Part shown: positions 1 through 8,927 of the stretch, piece after piece
Numbering within the stretch: the first letter of the stretch is position 1
Layout: every line of letters starts with the position of its first letter
Source of the DNA: Candidatus Altimarinota bacterium
GTDB lineage: Bacteria; Patescibacteriota; Gracilibacteria; BD1-5; UBA2023
Direction: 5' to 3'
Length of the DNA: 64,000 nt
Assembly: GCA_028685185.1 (NCBI GenBank)
Contig: JAQUEK010000005.1
Span: forward strand, 1-64,000
The notes under the pieces: generated by a model
What the model was told of the DNA's origin: nothing
The model's input: only the letters and a program-made list of their open reading frames with translations
Databases searched by the model: none
Translations under genes and position numbers: made by a program

Positions 1-106
1 ACCGGAAGCTCCCGAAGTAATATTGGGAATCATGGTGAAGATACTGACTGGGCTGAAGTCGTAACAAGGTATCCGTAGGAGAACCTGCGGATGGACTATC
101 TCCTTT
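1..106 (+). rRNA. rrs: 16S rRNA, 3' end (partial)
   Basis: This is the universal 3' portion of small-subunit rRNA. The conserved GAAGTCGTAACAAGGT run is at about 54-69 and the helix 45 segment GGAGAACCTGCGG at about 78-90. The usual tail GGATCACCTCCTT appears here as GGACTATCTCCTTTT, so the anti-Shine-Dalgarno core is AUCUCC rather than ACCUCC. The 5' part lies outside the window. No 23S or 5S follows: a terminator and then an opposing protein gene come next, so the rRNA genes are unlinked. Confidence 0.95.
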
Positions 107-200
107 TATCACTGACTTTCTTTAAATCAAAACAACAATCTTTCTATATAGATTTCATCTTCTGGTGTATTGGTTATTTTGGACCAAACAATAAAAAACA

Positions 201-240
201 AAAAAGACCTATATGCGATTAATCGCATATAGGTCTTTTT
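201..240 (+). terminator. Intrinsic terminator after 16S rRNA
   Basis: A 40-nt perfect palindrome (AAAAAGACCTATATGCGATT and its complement) ends in a T run. It lies about 95 nt after the 16S end and before the converging tsaE gene. Being symmetrical, it can also stop transcription coming from tsaE. Confidence 0.9.
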
Positions 241-254
241 AATCGTATAATGAT

Positions 255-650
255 TTATTTATCCTTTATTATCATATCCCTGTATTCATCATCTCAATCG
301 ATCTTATTAAGATATATCCTGTATTTAGGCTTATAATATTCCTCTATCAGTTCAGGCCATTCTATGAATGAGATATTTTCCTTATCATCAAGTATCTCTT
401 CTCATCATACATTTACGAATTCATCATACTCCTCGAATCTGTATAGGTCAAAATGATAGATATTTTCAAGATATTTCTTATAATGGACATAAGTCGGGCT
501 TTTGATTTTTTCTTCGATTCAGAAACGGTTATTTAATATATTCTGTATGAAGGAGGTTTTTCCTGCTCAAAGATCTCAATAAAGGAATATGATATCTCAT
601 TTGTTTATCTCTAGTTCAAGGTTTTTATATTCATTTAATCCTATTTTCAT
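255..650 (-). CDS. tsaE: TsaE, tRNA t6A biosynthesis ATPase
   Basis: 131 aa, close to the family length. The P-loop GDLGAGKTSF sits near residues 25-34, followed by the family motifs SPTYV, FDLYR and, near the C-terminus, FIEWPE. TsaE drives the TsaB/TsaD complex that makes N6-threonylcarbamoyladenosine on ANN-decoding tRNAs in the cytoplasm. The first P-loop glycine is GAT, the second position Gly is TGA, so the gene only reads in code 25. It is transcribed toward the 16S gene and shares the symmetrical terminator. No Shine-Dalgarno sequence precedes the ATG. Partner genes tsaB and tsaD are not in the window. Confidence 0.93.
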
Positions 651-679
651 ATATCATTATTTTTTAATAAGTCGATTTT

Positions 680-708
680 TTGCATTAATTATAAAACTAT
701 GATAAAAT
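680..708 (+). promoter_or_regulatory. Putative sigma-70 promoter of the pilus cluster
   Basis: TTGCAT and TAAAAT are separated by 17 nt, 35 nt before the first pilus gene, in the intergenic space divergent from tsaE. It is inferred from consensus match and spacing only. Confidence 0.5.
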
Positions 709-743
709 TCATTTGTAATTATTAATTCTTAATACATATACAG

Positions 744-1340
744 ATGGAAAATTTAAATTCAAGTATAGAAAATTTAAATGATGCAGTCGACAACATGTCA
801 AATCCTATCTGACAGAATTGAGCAAGGCAAGCTTCAGTTAAGTCATCAAATGCATACTTTATCGCTTCTATAATAATATTTGCTTTTTCGATATTAGCAA
901 CAGTATTTTTATATTTGAGCAATGTTAGCACAGATTGAAAGATAAGCGAAACAAATTCGAAGATAAGCGAATTCAGACAGACTATAGATGATCTTAAGAA
1001 CAATAATCAGATCGTTGCATATAATATCATAAAAGATGCATTGCCAAACATTGAGAAAAGCATAAATGAATCAAAGGTTCAGAATTATGTGAATGAATTA
1101 GCTAAGATTTCAAGAAAATACAAGATAGATTATTCTTGATTCAGTTATTCTAACAAGAAAATCACAACATCTGCAATCTCAGCTTGAGGTAATAATATAG
1201 ATGGAATCCAAAAGGTATCGGAATTCATTAAAGATTACAGAACCACTCCAAACAACAATATCTTTACATTGGATCCTGTAAGCTCAATCACTTGAAATTC
1301 TGCACAAAGATCTTTCCAGATAAATCTTACAGTTAAATAA
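744..1340 (+). CDS. Type IV pilus platform protein (PilN/PilO-like)
   Basis: 198 aa. A short polar N-terminus (about 35 residues) is followed by one membrane helix (about 38-60) and an extracytoplasmic region that starts as a coiled coil (heptad-like KISETNSKISEFRQTIDDL). This topology, together with the next gene of the same build and pilC downstream, matches PilN/PilO assembly-platform proteins, which link the cytoplasmic motor to the pilus channel. Sequence identity to named PilN or PilO cannot be judged by eye, so the assignment rests on topology and position. First gene of a closely spaced cluster. Confidence 0.65.
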
Positions 1341-1364
1341 TATTTAATAATTAAAAAAAATCAT

Positions 1365-1913
1365 ATGTGAGCAAATTCATTTAAAAATCCAGAACAAAAA
1401 AGCATATATGCTTCTGTTTTGATAGTGCTATCATTAATTGTCCTGTTTTTTGTGACAAAGGATTCATATTATGCAAATATGGAAAAAAACACTAATCTTG
1501 AAGCTCTTACCAATCAATCGCAAGAATTGAAAGATGAGCTCAATGCTTTAAATAAAATCAAATCAGATTTAAGCTCTTCACCGCAAATGCAGAAGATCAT
1601 GAATCAATATGGTTGAGAATTCAGGGAAGATAATATCATTAATAATATATTCATGGCAAACAGATGAATCAATATAAGTGATATATCAATGGATAAATGA
1701 GAAAAACTTCCTAATTGATTGACACTTGCAAATGTAAGTATAAATCTTCAGGCACAAAAAATAGAAGATCTGAATAATTACTATAATTATCTTACTTCTG
1801 AAAATTCTAATCTTAGATTTGTGATCAAAAATACGAATTTCCCATTCAATATGAAAAACACTTGAACATTGCCTGTATCTATAAGCCTATGAATGTACTA
1901 CTTTTCAAAATAA
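1365..1913 (+). CDS. Type IV pilus platform protein (PilO-like)
   Basis: 182 aa: short N-terminus beginning MGANSFKNPEQ, one membrane helix (about 16-35), a coiled coil (about 38-75) and a small alpha/beta ectodomain. This is the PilO plan, and it repeats that of the gene 24 nt upstream, as expected for a PilN/PilO heterodimer. Its second codon is TGA (Gly). The leader is A-rich with no Shine-Dalgarno sequence. pilC follows after 14 nt, supporting one operon. Confidence 0.68.
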
Positions 1914-1927
1914 TAACTATTTAAAAA

Positions 1928-3013
1928 ATGAAAACTAATAACGAGTTTAATGTATATTTTTGGAATAAGATAACAATCAAAGATAAGGCTTTGCTATATG
2001 AACATCTATCAAACCTTATAGATTGATGAGTTACCGCGACAAATGCATTGAAATGATTTTTGGATAAGACTCTGAATCCTAAGCTGTGACTTGAGATTAC
2101 GAACTTGCTTCTTTTTATAGAGTCATGAGATAGCTTCAGCACTGCGATGAAGAAAATGCCTTTCGTCTTCAATAGGAAAGAGGTTGCTATCATTGAAGCT
2201 TGAGAAAGTTCTTGAACACTGCAGAAATCTTTTTTGAATCTGTCTAAGCAACTTAATGAAGAGGAAGATCTAAGAAGAAAAGTCAAATGAGCTTTGACTT
2301 ATCCTACTATCATTCTTCTATTCCTTATTATAGCGGTATTCGTAATCATGACATATGTGATACCAAAAATCCAACCGCTTTTTGAATCTACATGAATAGA
2401 ATTGCCTCTTTCGACCAGAGCCTTGATATTTGTCAGTGAATTCTTCATTAATGATTTCTATACGATCATAATAGGTTTGCTGATAGCCGTTTTTTCATTT
2501 AAGGCATATATTAAGACAAACTCATGAAAAAGGATGATAGATGATTTCTATATAAGCATCCCGCTTGTCTGAACTGTCTATAAGAATTATCTTCTGGCAC
2601 AGATAGCATCTAATCTTTGACTTCTTATCTGAGCATGAATCCCAATAGTGAAGACTTTCGCGCTGACATGAGATTCAAGCAATAACTCTATATACAAGGA
2701 AATAATTTATAATGTGTCTAAAAGTGTCTCATCTTGAAAGAAAATCACTCAGAGCCTGGAAGACGCTGATCCGCAGCATAAATACTTCAAGAATGATTTC
2801 GTGCAGATGATTGAAGCATGAGAGAAGACATCAACTATAAATAAGGTATGTGACAAGATCGCTTACCAATATTCCAAAGAGGTGGATTCGTCATTGGCGA
2901 TACTTATGAAATGGATAGAGCCTGCGGCACTGCTTATAGCATGAATCTTCGTCCTATGGTTCGCTTTCGCCATATTTTCCGCCGTTTTGAAAATTACAGA
3001 AACCGTATCCTAA
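1928..3013 (+). CDS. pilC: PilC, type IV pilus / type II secretion F-family membrane platform
   Basis: 361 aa. It has the duplicated GspF/PilC architecture: two cytoplasmic helical-bundle repeats, the first with LLYEHLSNLIDGGV near the N-terminus and the second with QIASNLGLLIGAGIPI, each followed by membrane helices. Repeat hallmarks such as IIEAGESSG and MIEAGEKT are present; the glycines are TGA. PilC is the inner-membrane platform that couples the PilB/PilT motors to pilin assembly. Neither motor ATPase is in this window, so the system must be completed elsewhere in the genome. A terminator follows immediately. Confidence 0.93.
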
Positions 3014-3015
3014 CA

Positions 3016-3045
3016 AAAATCCTCTTTGAAAAAAGAGGATTTTTT
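3016..3045 (+). terminator. Intrinsic terminator after pilC
   Basis: AAAATCCTCTTT and AAAGAGGATTTTTT form a strong hairpin with a T run directly after the pilC stop. It separates the platform genes from the pilin genes, so the latter probably have their own promoter; a TATAAT-like box lies at 3076-3081. Confidence 0.88.
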
Positions 3046-3103
3046 ATAATTGTATTGTATTATTTTTAGTTTTTATATAATTTAAGATAAATAACAAAGA
3101 AAT

Positions 3104-3640
3104 ATGATATTAAAAAACAAGAAAGCTTTTACATTGATAGAAGTTATAATCGTGATAACGATCATATCCATTTTGACATTGCTTTGATTTGTGCCTTATG
3201 ATTTCTATTCAAACGTATCTAAAGTCAGGATCAGTAAAGAGATTATCGATCAGACCTTCAATGAAGCTTTTCTGAATTCGAATTCAGTTATAGATAAGGT
3301 CAGCAAGAAAAATCTGAATATATGAATACTTATGGAGAAGCAGAGTCATGAATATAAGATATTGTCTTTTCCTTTCAATCATACATGAAGCATAAGCGAA
3401 ACAGTATCTTGAGCTAAGCTTCTTAGGACTATAAAGCTTGAAGATTGAGTCAATATAAATAAGATCACTGTTGATTGAACAGAAAGCAGTTCATGAGTGA
3501 TATTCTATTTCAGATCCCCAGATTGAGAAATGGATATATACAGGAATGAGACCTTAACAGGATCTAATTCAGAGATAACTGTCTGATATTGAAAATCAAT
3601 CGATTGAATATTATCAAAAATCATTAAAATCCCTAATTAA
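3104..3640 (+). CDS. Type IV pilin-like protein
   Basis: 178 aa. The N-terminus has a class III signal, KKAFTLIEVIIVITIISIL: positive leader, cleavage before Phe (an Ala stands where Gly usually precedes it), Glu at mature position 5 and then a hydrophobic helix. The remainder is a mostly beta C-terminal domain with many TGA-encoded glycines. It is first of four consecutive pilin-like genes, most likely a major or minor pilin. Which of the four is the major subunit cannot be told from sequence. Confidence 0.85.
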
Positions 3641-3648
3641 AAGAAGCG

Positions 3649-4245
3649 ATGAAAAATAGAAAATGATTTACAATTGTAGAGCTGATGATCGCGATAGTCA
3701 TATTTACGATATGATTTTTAAGCGCATATCTTCTTATATATTCTGCCATAAATTCATCAGCAAGATCTAAGAATGAGATAATAGCCTCAAACATAGCAAG
3801 AGAGCAGATTGAACTTGTAAAGAATATAAGGGATACGAACTGGCTAAAGAATTGGGATTGGAACGATCTGACTGAAATACTGTGAACTTGAAATCTAGGG
3901 GATAGCACATATTATGTCATAGAGAATGATTACTCATGAGCAGTACCTATCAAAATGGCAGAATTGAATCCTCCTTTTGACTGAACCAAAGGCAAGGTTT
4001 TGGGCAACCTTAACGTCAGGCTATGTTCTGATAGCCAATGAAGATATTCTCATTGCGTGAGCTGAGAAGTAAAGACAAATTTCTATTCTTTCATAAAGGT
4101 AGAACCGCTTGTAACCAAAAACACGATCACAAATTCTGATGTGCCGGTTGTTTGAGCATTCAGGATAGAATCTGTAGTCGTGAACAATGAGAAATGATAT
4201 AATGAATTTAAGATAAATACGATCATCACTGACTGGAAAAGATAG
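3649..4245 (+). CDS. Type IV pilin-like protein
   Basis: 198 aa. The prepilin signal is KGFTIVELMIAIVIFTIGF: Gly-Phe cleavage site, with the Gly encoded by TGA, and Glu at mature position 5. The soluble domain has a Cys pair (CSDSQGRYSHC), possibly a disulfide. It begins 8 nt after the previous stop and ends in TAG. It resembles minor pilins of the PilV type in having helical character after the stem, but this is only an impression. Confidence 0.86.
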
Positions 4246-4273
4246 GTTAAGTTTATATTCATAATTAATCCAA

Positions 4274-4885
4274 ATGATGTTTTTTTTAAAGAACAATAGT
4301 CCTATATCAAAAGACAGAAGCTGATTCACATTGGTGGAACTTGTAGTTGCGACTACAATCCTATCAATCATAATGCTATCCATCTTTTCTATATATTTCA
4401 ATATAGTGGATACTAACAAGAAGCTTGAGCTTGCAAGGGTTTTGCAGGAAAATTCAAGGAACATAACAGAAAACATAGCAAAAGACATCAGGGAAAAATG
4501 AATTGATTACTGATTCTATACAAGCCTCACTGAAGAACTGAATTATTCATGAAGCGGGAATACCATTCTTGCGATAAAATGACCGCAATTCTACTGTCTT
4601 ATGGATTCAAGCAATGTATGCAAGTCAGATTGTGAGGGAAATAGAGAATGTTTCATATGAAAAAGCTGATGAAAAAGGATAAGCGATGAAAGGGTTATAA
4701 TTAACAAGCTTAGATTCTTCATATCATGAACAAATGATGATGTAACAAACCTTTCAAGAGAATGAAAAGTAACTTTAGTTTTTGAATTATGAATAATGCC
4801 ATGAAAATGACTTAATGCGGATCTGGCAAAAACGACGAAATTGAATATACAGACAACGATAAGTGAAAAAATATATAAAAAATAA
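4274..4885 (+). CDS. Type IV pilin-like protein
   Basis: 203 aa. The longer leader (about 16 residues) ends in RSGFTLVELVVATTILSII, a standard prepilin cleavage and membrane stem with Glu5; the Gly before the cleavage site is TGA. Four Cys lie in the C-terminal half (CLMDSSNVCKSDCEGNREC), suggesting two disulfides. Two in-frame ATGs (4274 and 4277) are possible starts. It is 28 nt downstream of the previous pilin and probably a minor (PilW-like) subunit. Confidence 0.84.
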
Positions 4886-4895
4886 TAGAAACACT

Positions 4896-5786
4896 ATGAA
4901 CATCAAAAACAACAAATCATGATTTTCTGTGATAGTAGCTATACTTATAACAGCATTTCTTGTAATACTGTCATCATGAGTGCTTTTTCTGGTTCTGAAG
5001 GAAAATAGCAATACAAGGATAGTCTACAACACAATCTCATCTTATGCATGAGCTGAATGAGCTTTGGAATACTGACTTCTTAAGATAAAGAACCATAAGG
5101 ATTGATTTGAAGATAATATAGTGTTTACAGGTAGTCACCCTTCATATCTGTGAAGTGATCATGATTCGAAGCTTATATCGTCTGACACGGCAAATATAGT
5201 ATTCTGAAAGGATGCTATGATTGAATATGAAATGGATAATTTCGGAAAAAGCTATACATGAACGATATGATCTTGATCCTATGCTATAATACCATTGTTC
5301 TGAGATTCGGGGTCACTTATGCAGATAAGATCAAAAAATCCTAATGTTGAGACAGATATCATAGATAAGACATTACACTTGAATGTCAGCTCATCCTTAT
5401 GAGTAGTTTGGAATATAATCTGAAACGATTCTGTAAATTGAAATACATTCTGAATAGCAGGTTCTGGAAGCTCATTTAATGATATGTCTGATTGAGAACT
5501 TAAGACCGAAGTCAATAATGCTGCAACTACTCAGGCTATAGATTTTTCCGGATGAGTTGTCAGGATCTGAAATTTCCTAAATACATATGAATCGAACTAC
5601 CTTATCCTATATAATCAGAATACAAGCGAAGTCGAATATAACATAAACAGCACTGAATGATTCAGTTACCCTGAAATAAGCATAATCTCAACTGCGAGCA
5701 TATGAGATTATAAGCAGAATATAAGCTTCAAACAAGATAAATCAGAGATATTTGAGCTTTTGAAATATAGCTTTTTCAACAATTAA
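4896..5786 (+). CDS. Pilus-associated PilX-like protein
   Basis: 296 aa. It starts MNIKNNKSGFSVIVAILIT, a pilin-like stem in which Ser-Val replaces the usual Val-Glu after Phe, as in PilX/GspK-type proteins. A long beta-rich, Ser/Gly/Thr-rich ectodomain follows. It is the last of the four pilin-like genes; large terminal subunits of this type often cap the pilus tip. Its stop codon overlaps the stop of the converging gene on the other strand. Confidence 0.72.
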
Positions 5787-6928
5787 TATTTTCACATCTT
5801 AAAGTCCCAGTTCGATATGTCGTTATTGTAATAATAGATTATTCAGAAACCGTTTTTCCCTTTTTGGAAATCTATCGGCAAATAGTCGATGTATCAGCTG
5901 TATAATAATTCATTAGCGTCGTTGGCGTGCTTTTTCCTGTCTACAAAGAATCTTTTGTCCGATTGTTCTATATATGCCATATTCATCTCACGTACAGCCT
6001 TATTCAGATATGTGGAGCAGAAATTGTCAGCATTTCCAAGTCAGGCATCAATATCTTCCTCTCAAAGCTTCTTTATGATATCTAATCTGTATGATTCCAC
6101 CATGGAAAGGAATTTTCAATCAAAGGCTTTTTTATCTTTGAATGCATTGAAAAGGATATCTCATAATTCCTTTGAAAAATCATTGCAAAGCTTGGATTTC
6201 TCATCTCATACGCTTGATGCCAATGAAAGGAACATCACTATCGCGGTTTCGCGGTTTCAGGTTTTTCATTCCATTACGGCTGATATCGATCTTGCTCAGA
6301 CTGGGGCATTCTCGTTCGCGGAGGTCACTTTATAATATAGGGAAGCATTTTTGGAATCGTTCAGATTCCAATAGTAGATATATGCCAGATAATAAGGGAT
6401 ATTCGGATCCAAACATGGATTCTTATATCTGTCCTCTGTCCAAAGCTTATTAAGATTGAATTCATTCCTTATCAGTTCGATCTTTTTCAGGTCGCAGGTG
6501 TTTTTCATTCATTTCAGTCATAGCAGTTCTGCTTGCCTGGTATTATGCTCTATCTCTTTGTTCGATAGCTTTTCATACCTATAGTTGTAATTAGGAAGAA
6601 GAAGTTCTCAGATCTCATATGGATAAGTGAAATAAGGGTTCAGGTCAGTTATAAGGTTGAGCATCTCATAAAGATATTTCTTATATGATGCTCAGATGAC
6701 ATTAGATCAGATATATTGGATAGCTCATAGCCAATAGAAATCTGAAATGATATTGGAGTATCATGCTCCGGATAATTTTACTGTTCTTGCAGTCGGGATG
6801 AATTCAGGATGATTTATCTGAGAGGCTTTTATCTCCTCATGTTTAGTATAGTTGATATCCTTTCAAAAATAATAAAATCAGATAATTGAAATCATCACAA
6901 AAATTGATACAAAAATCTTTTTTTGCAT
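5783..6928 (-). CDS. Membrane-anchored TPR-like protein of unknown function
   Basis: 381 aa. One N-terminal hydrophobic segment (about 5-22) suggests a membrane anchor or signal. The rest is helical and rich in Tyr and Asn; one stretch, YLAYIYYWNLNDSKNASLYY, followed by NENAP, has the look of a tetratricopeptide repeat, and the N-terminal half (FYWLGAIQYIG) resembles uncharacterised TPR proteins found near pilus genes in other bacteria. It converges on the pilus cluster, with a 4-nt overlap of the two stop codons. A pilus-related role is inferred only from position. Confidence 0.7.
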
Positions 6929-6951
6929 AGCCTAATAATGGAAATTATCTA

Positions 6952-7527
6952 TTAAATATCAATTCAATCTATATCTATATCGATAGTCCTTGATCTTGGT
7001 GCCGGTTTGCTTGCAGGAGAGCGATCCTGATATGGTGTTTTTTGGGTACCTGATGACTGTATCTGAGGTCAGTTGTATGATATGTGCATAAACCTCTCTT
7101 TTCATTCTCATTCGCTGTGAGCCTTCAATCATTCGATATTCTTATCTGAGATATAACTGTGGATCTTCTTTCTTTCATATGGCGTAAAATTAGGAAGAAC
7201 TACGCTTTTACCGTTTTTTGTTATATAATCTATCCTTCAATCAATGTATCTGTAAAGCTTTTCGTCTTTAAGCTTTAGATAATCATTCACTTCAACGTGA
7301 ATCGTGAAATTCTTTCATACTGAGCTTTCGATCATCCTATTTAAAAGATGTTTTATGTTATCCAAAGTCTGTCCATGTGTTCAGATTATAAGCTTGGAAT
7401 CAGGTGTTTCCAGCTTTATGAAGAATATATTCTTATCCTGATCCTCACATGATACTGTCAATGCATCAACCTTTATTCAGCTTAGGGTGAAGAATTTCTC
7501 GCACAGCTCCTGTATTTTTTCTTTCAT
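6952..7527 (-). CDS. khpB: KhpB/Jag family RNA-binding protein (KH + R3H)
   Basis: 191 aa. A type II KH domain at about 15-75 carries GTHGQT (49-54) in place of the usual GxxG loop. An R3H domain at about 105-155 has LPNFTPYERKKIH followed by a SEGEGKER motif, typical of Jag. The C-terminal tail is low-complexity (PASKPAPRSRTIDIDIDGIDI). KhpB binds RNA, usually with KhpA, and influences cell division and envelope synthesis. The N-terminal Jag domain of Firmicutes is absent, giving the short form. It ends 23 nt before the TPR-like gene, so they may be co-transcribed. Confidence 0.85.
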
Positions 7528-7654
7528 ATTTATTTAGGTTTATTTTTAACGCAAAAATTATATGAATTTTTTTAAAAAAACAAAAATTTAGTTTAAATTT
7601 TACAAATCATTTTTTTTAACTAAAATCTCAGAACTCGATTAATCGTGAATATCT

Positions 7655-7743
7655 GGAGAGGTCGCATAGTTGGTCTAGTGCGCACCCTTGGAAAGGGTGT
7701 GTGTCGTAAGGCACCGAGAGTTCGAATCTCTTCCTCTCCTCCA
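7655..7743 (+). tRNA. tRNA-Ser (anticodon GGA)
   Basis: 89 nt with an encoded 3' CCA. The acceptor stem GGAGAGG pairs with CCTCTCC. The anticodon loop CTTGGAAA gives anticodon GGA for UCC/UCU. A long variable arm (GTGTGTGTCGTAAGGCAC) is class II, and the T loop is TTCGAAT. The discriminator base reads as T, unlike the G usual in tRNA-Ser. Confidence 0.93.
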
Positions 7744-7754
7744 ATAGCCAATAG

Positions 7755-7791
7755 AAAGAACCGTTACAGATTTATCTGTAACGGTTCTTTT
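7755..7791 (+). terminator. Terminator after tRNA-Ser
   Basis: AAAGAACCGTTACAGA and its complement TCTGTAACGGTTCTTT, with a T run, lie 12 nt after the tRNA. The symmetrical hairpin also faces the end of the converging gene at 7797. Confidence 0.9.
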
Positions 7792-7796
7792 AATAC

Positions 7797-8300
7797 TTAT
7801 ACCTTGAAAACCTTTTTCGTCTCTGGTTTGAATACAGGTAGCAGAGCTTCGAAGAACTTATATTCTTTGATCTTCTTCAGAAGCTCGAATGGATGATGAT
7901 TTACGAGATTTCATCATCTGATCATCTTAAGTTTTCCACCATATCAATGTAAAGCTTTTTCTATTGCTTTTGTCATATATTGAGGGGAGAACAGATATAG
8001 CGAATCAAGTTCCTCTTTTTCATCCAATAGGTTTATCCTATCTTTTAGCATGTTGAGAAATATATTCTGTGTGTTCTGCTTCTGAAGTTCATATACTCAT
8101 CATGAGATCGAACTTCAGTTAGAGAATTTTCATTCTTTTATGTCCGTGAAATCAGGTTTTTCAACCATGAATGAATCAGCCAATATGACGTCACCCTTAT
8201 TTGCAACATATAAAAAAGCCTTATGCTCTCAAGTCGCTATGATCAGTGCTTTTTCCTTGTCGAAATGAGGTAAATCCTTGTTTATTCTCATAAGATTCAT
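7797..8300 (-). CDS. AtsE/baeRF-like 'host attachment' family protein
   Basis: 167 aa. It opens with a strand-rich stretch (ALIIATGEHKAFLYVANKG), then a variable GGVYELQKQ segment, then LYLFSPQYMTKAIEKAL and a final HHPFELLKKI. This layout resembles the AtsE family (bacterial-archaeal release-factor-like, baeRF): nucleotide-like N-terminal fold, 'VLVAPP..LG.LR' segment and a C-terminal HP-x-x-x-L motif. The family is named from attachment of Agrobacterium to plant cells, but its biochemical role is unclear and may involve ribosomes. I assign the family with moderate confidence and no function. Confidence 0.55.
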
Positions 8301-8398
8301 ATTAAGATATAAATTTTGTTACAGAAGCAACATATAATTATATCCAATTCCTTATGATAATCAATTTTTGGCATCATTTATATGGGTTAGTTTGTTAA

Positions 8399-8455
8399 GG
8401 TAACCCTTCCGTCCTGTCGGACATCTTCCCTTTATAAAGGCAGGAGGTGCGGAAG
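8399..8455. repeat. Dispersed intergenic repeat, family A (copy 1)
   Basis: It begins GGTAACCCTTCCGTCCTGTCGG and continues with CTTCCCTTTATAAAGGCAGG. Two short hairpins can form, one in the CCG-CGG part and one in the CTTCCC-TTTATA-GGG part. Further copies lie near 14.1, 16.0, 17.2, 17.4, 26.0, 27.5 and 34.7 kb, all intergenic and mostly directly after a gene. Confidence 0.85.
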
Positions 8456-8471
8456 ATATGAATTTTGATAT

Positions 8472-8861
8472 CTACTTCTTTTTTATGAATTTTGTATATG
8501 ACTTGTGGGAATTTATATGGAACATCAGTTTCTCCTTGAACATATCTATGCATCTTTCCATCCTATCAGGGGTCAGAGCAATCCTTAGTCTGTCAAGATC
8601 TTTCCTGAAAGGATTGTTCAGGATAACCTTTACGAATTCAGAATTGCTGTAATTCATAAATTCCAAAAATTCTTCCTCTTTTATAAGATGATATTTGAAC
8701 TTATCTATAAGATTCCTATATGCTTCAAGCTTCTTATCATAGGGAACATCCATTTCTATAGTCACAAGAAAGTCATTGAATGAATTCATGACTATCTTAT
8801 GGGCGCCATCAAATATTTCGTTTCAAACTTCGTGTTCTGTTTTAAATTCAAATTTTGACAT
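8472..8861 (-). CDS. Hypothetical protein
   Basis: 129 aa, not recognised. It is charged and mostly helical, with no signal peptide or membrane segment and a lysine-rich end (TKFIKKK). There are few TGA codons, one of them in EVGNEIFDGAHK near the N-terminus. Stop is TAG, and a family A repeat follows. It lies 66 nt upstream (relative to metG's stop) with the same orientation as metG, so it may be the tail of the metG transcript. Confidence 0.68.
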
Positions 8862-8927
8862 CTAAAGATAAATATTCCAATTAAAAAAATTGGATATTTT
8901 ATACTGAAAATATATATAAATGCAAAT

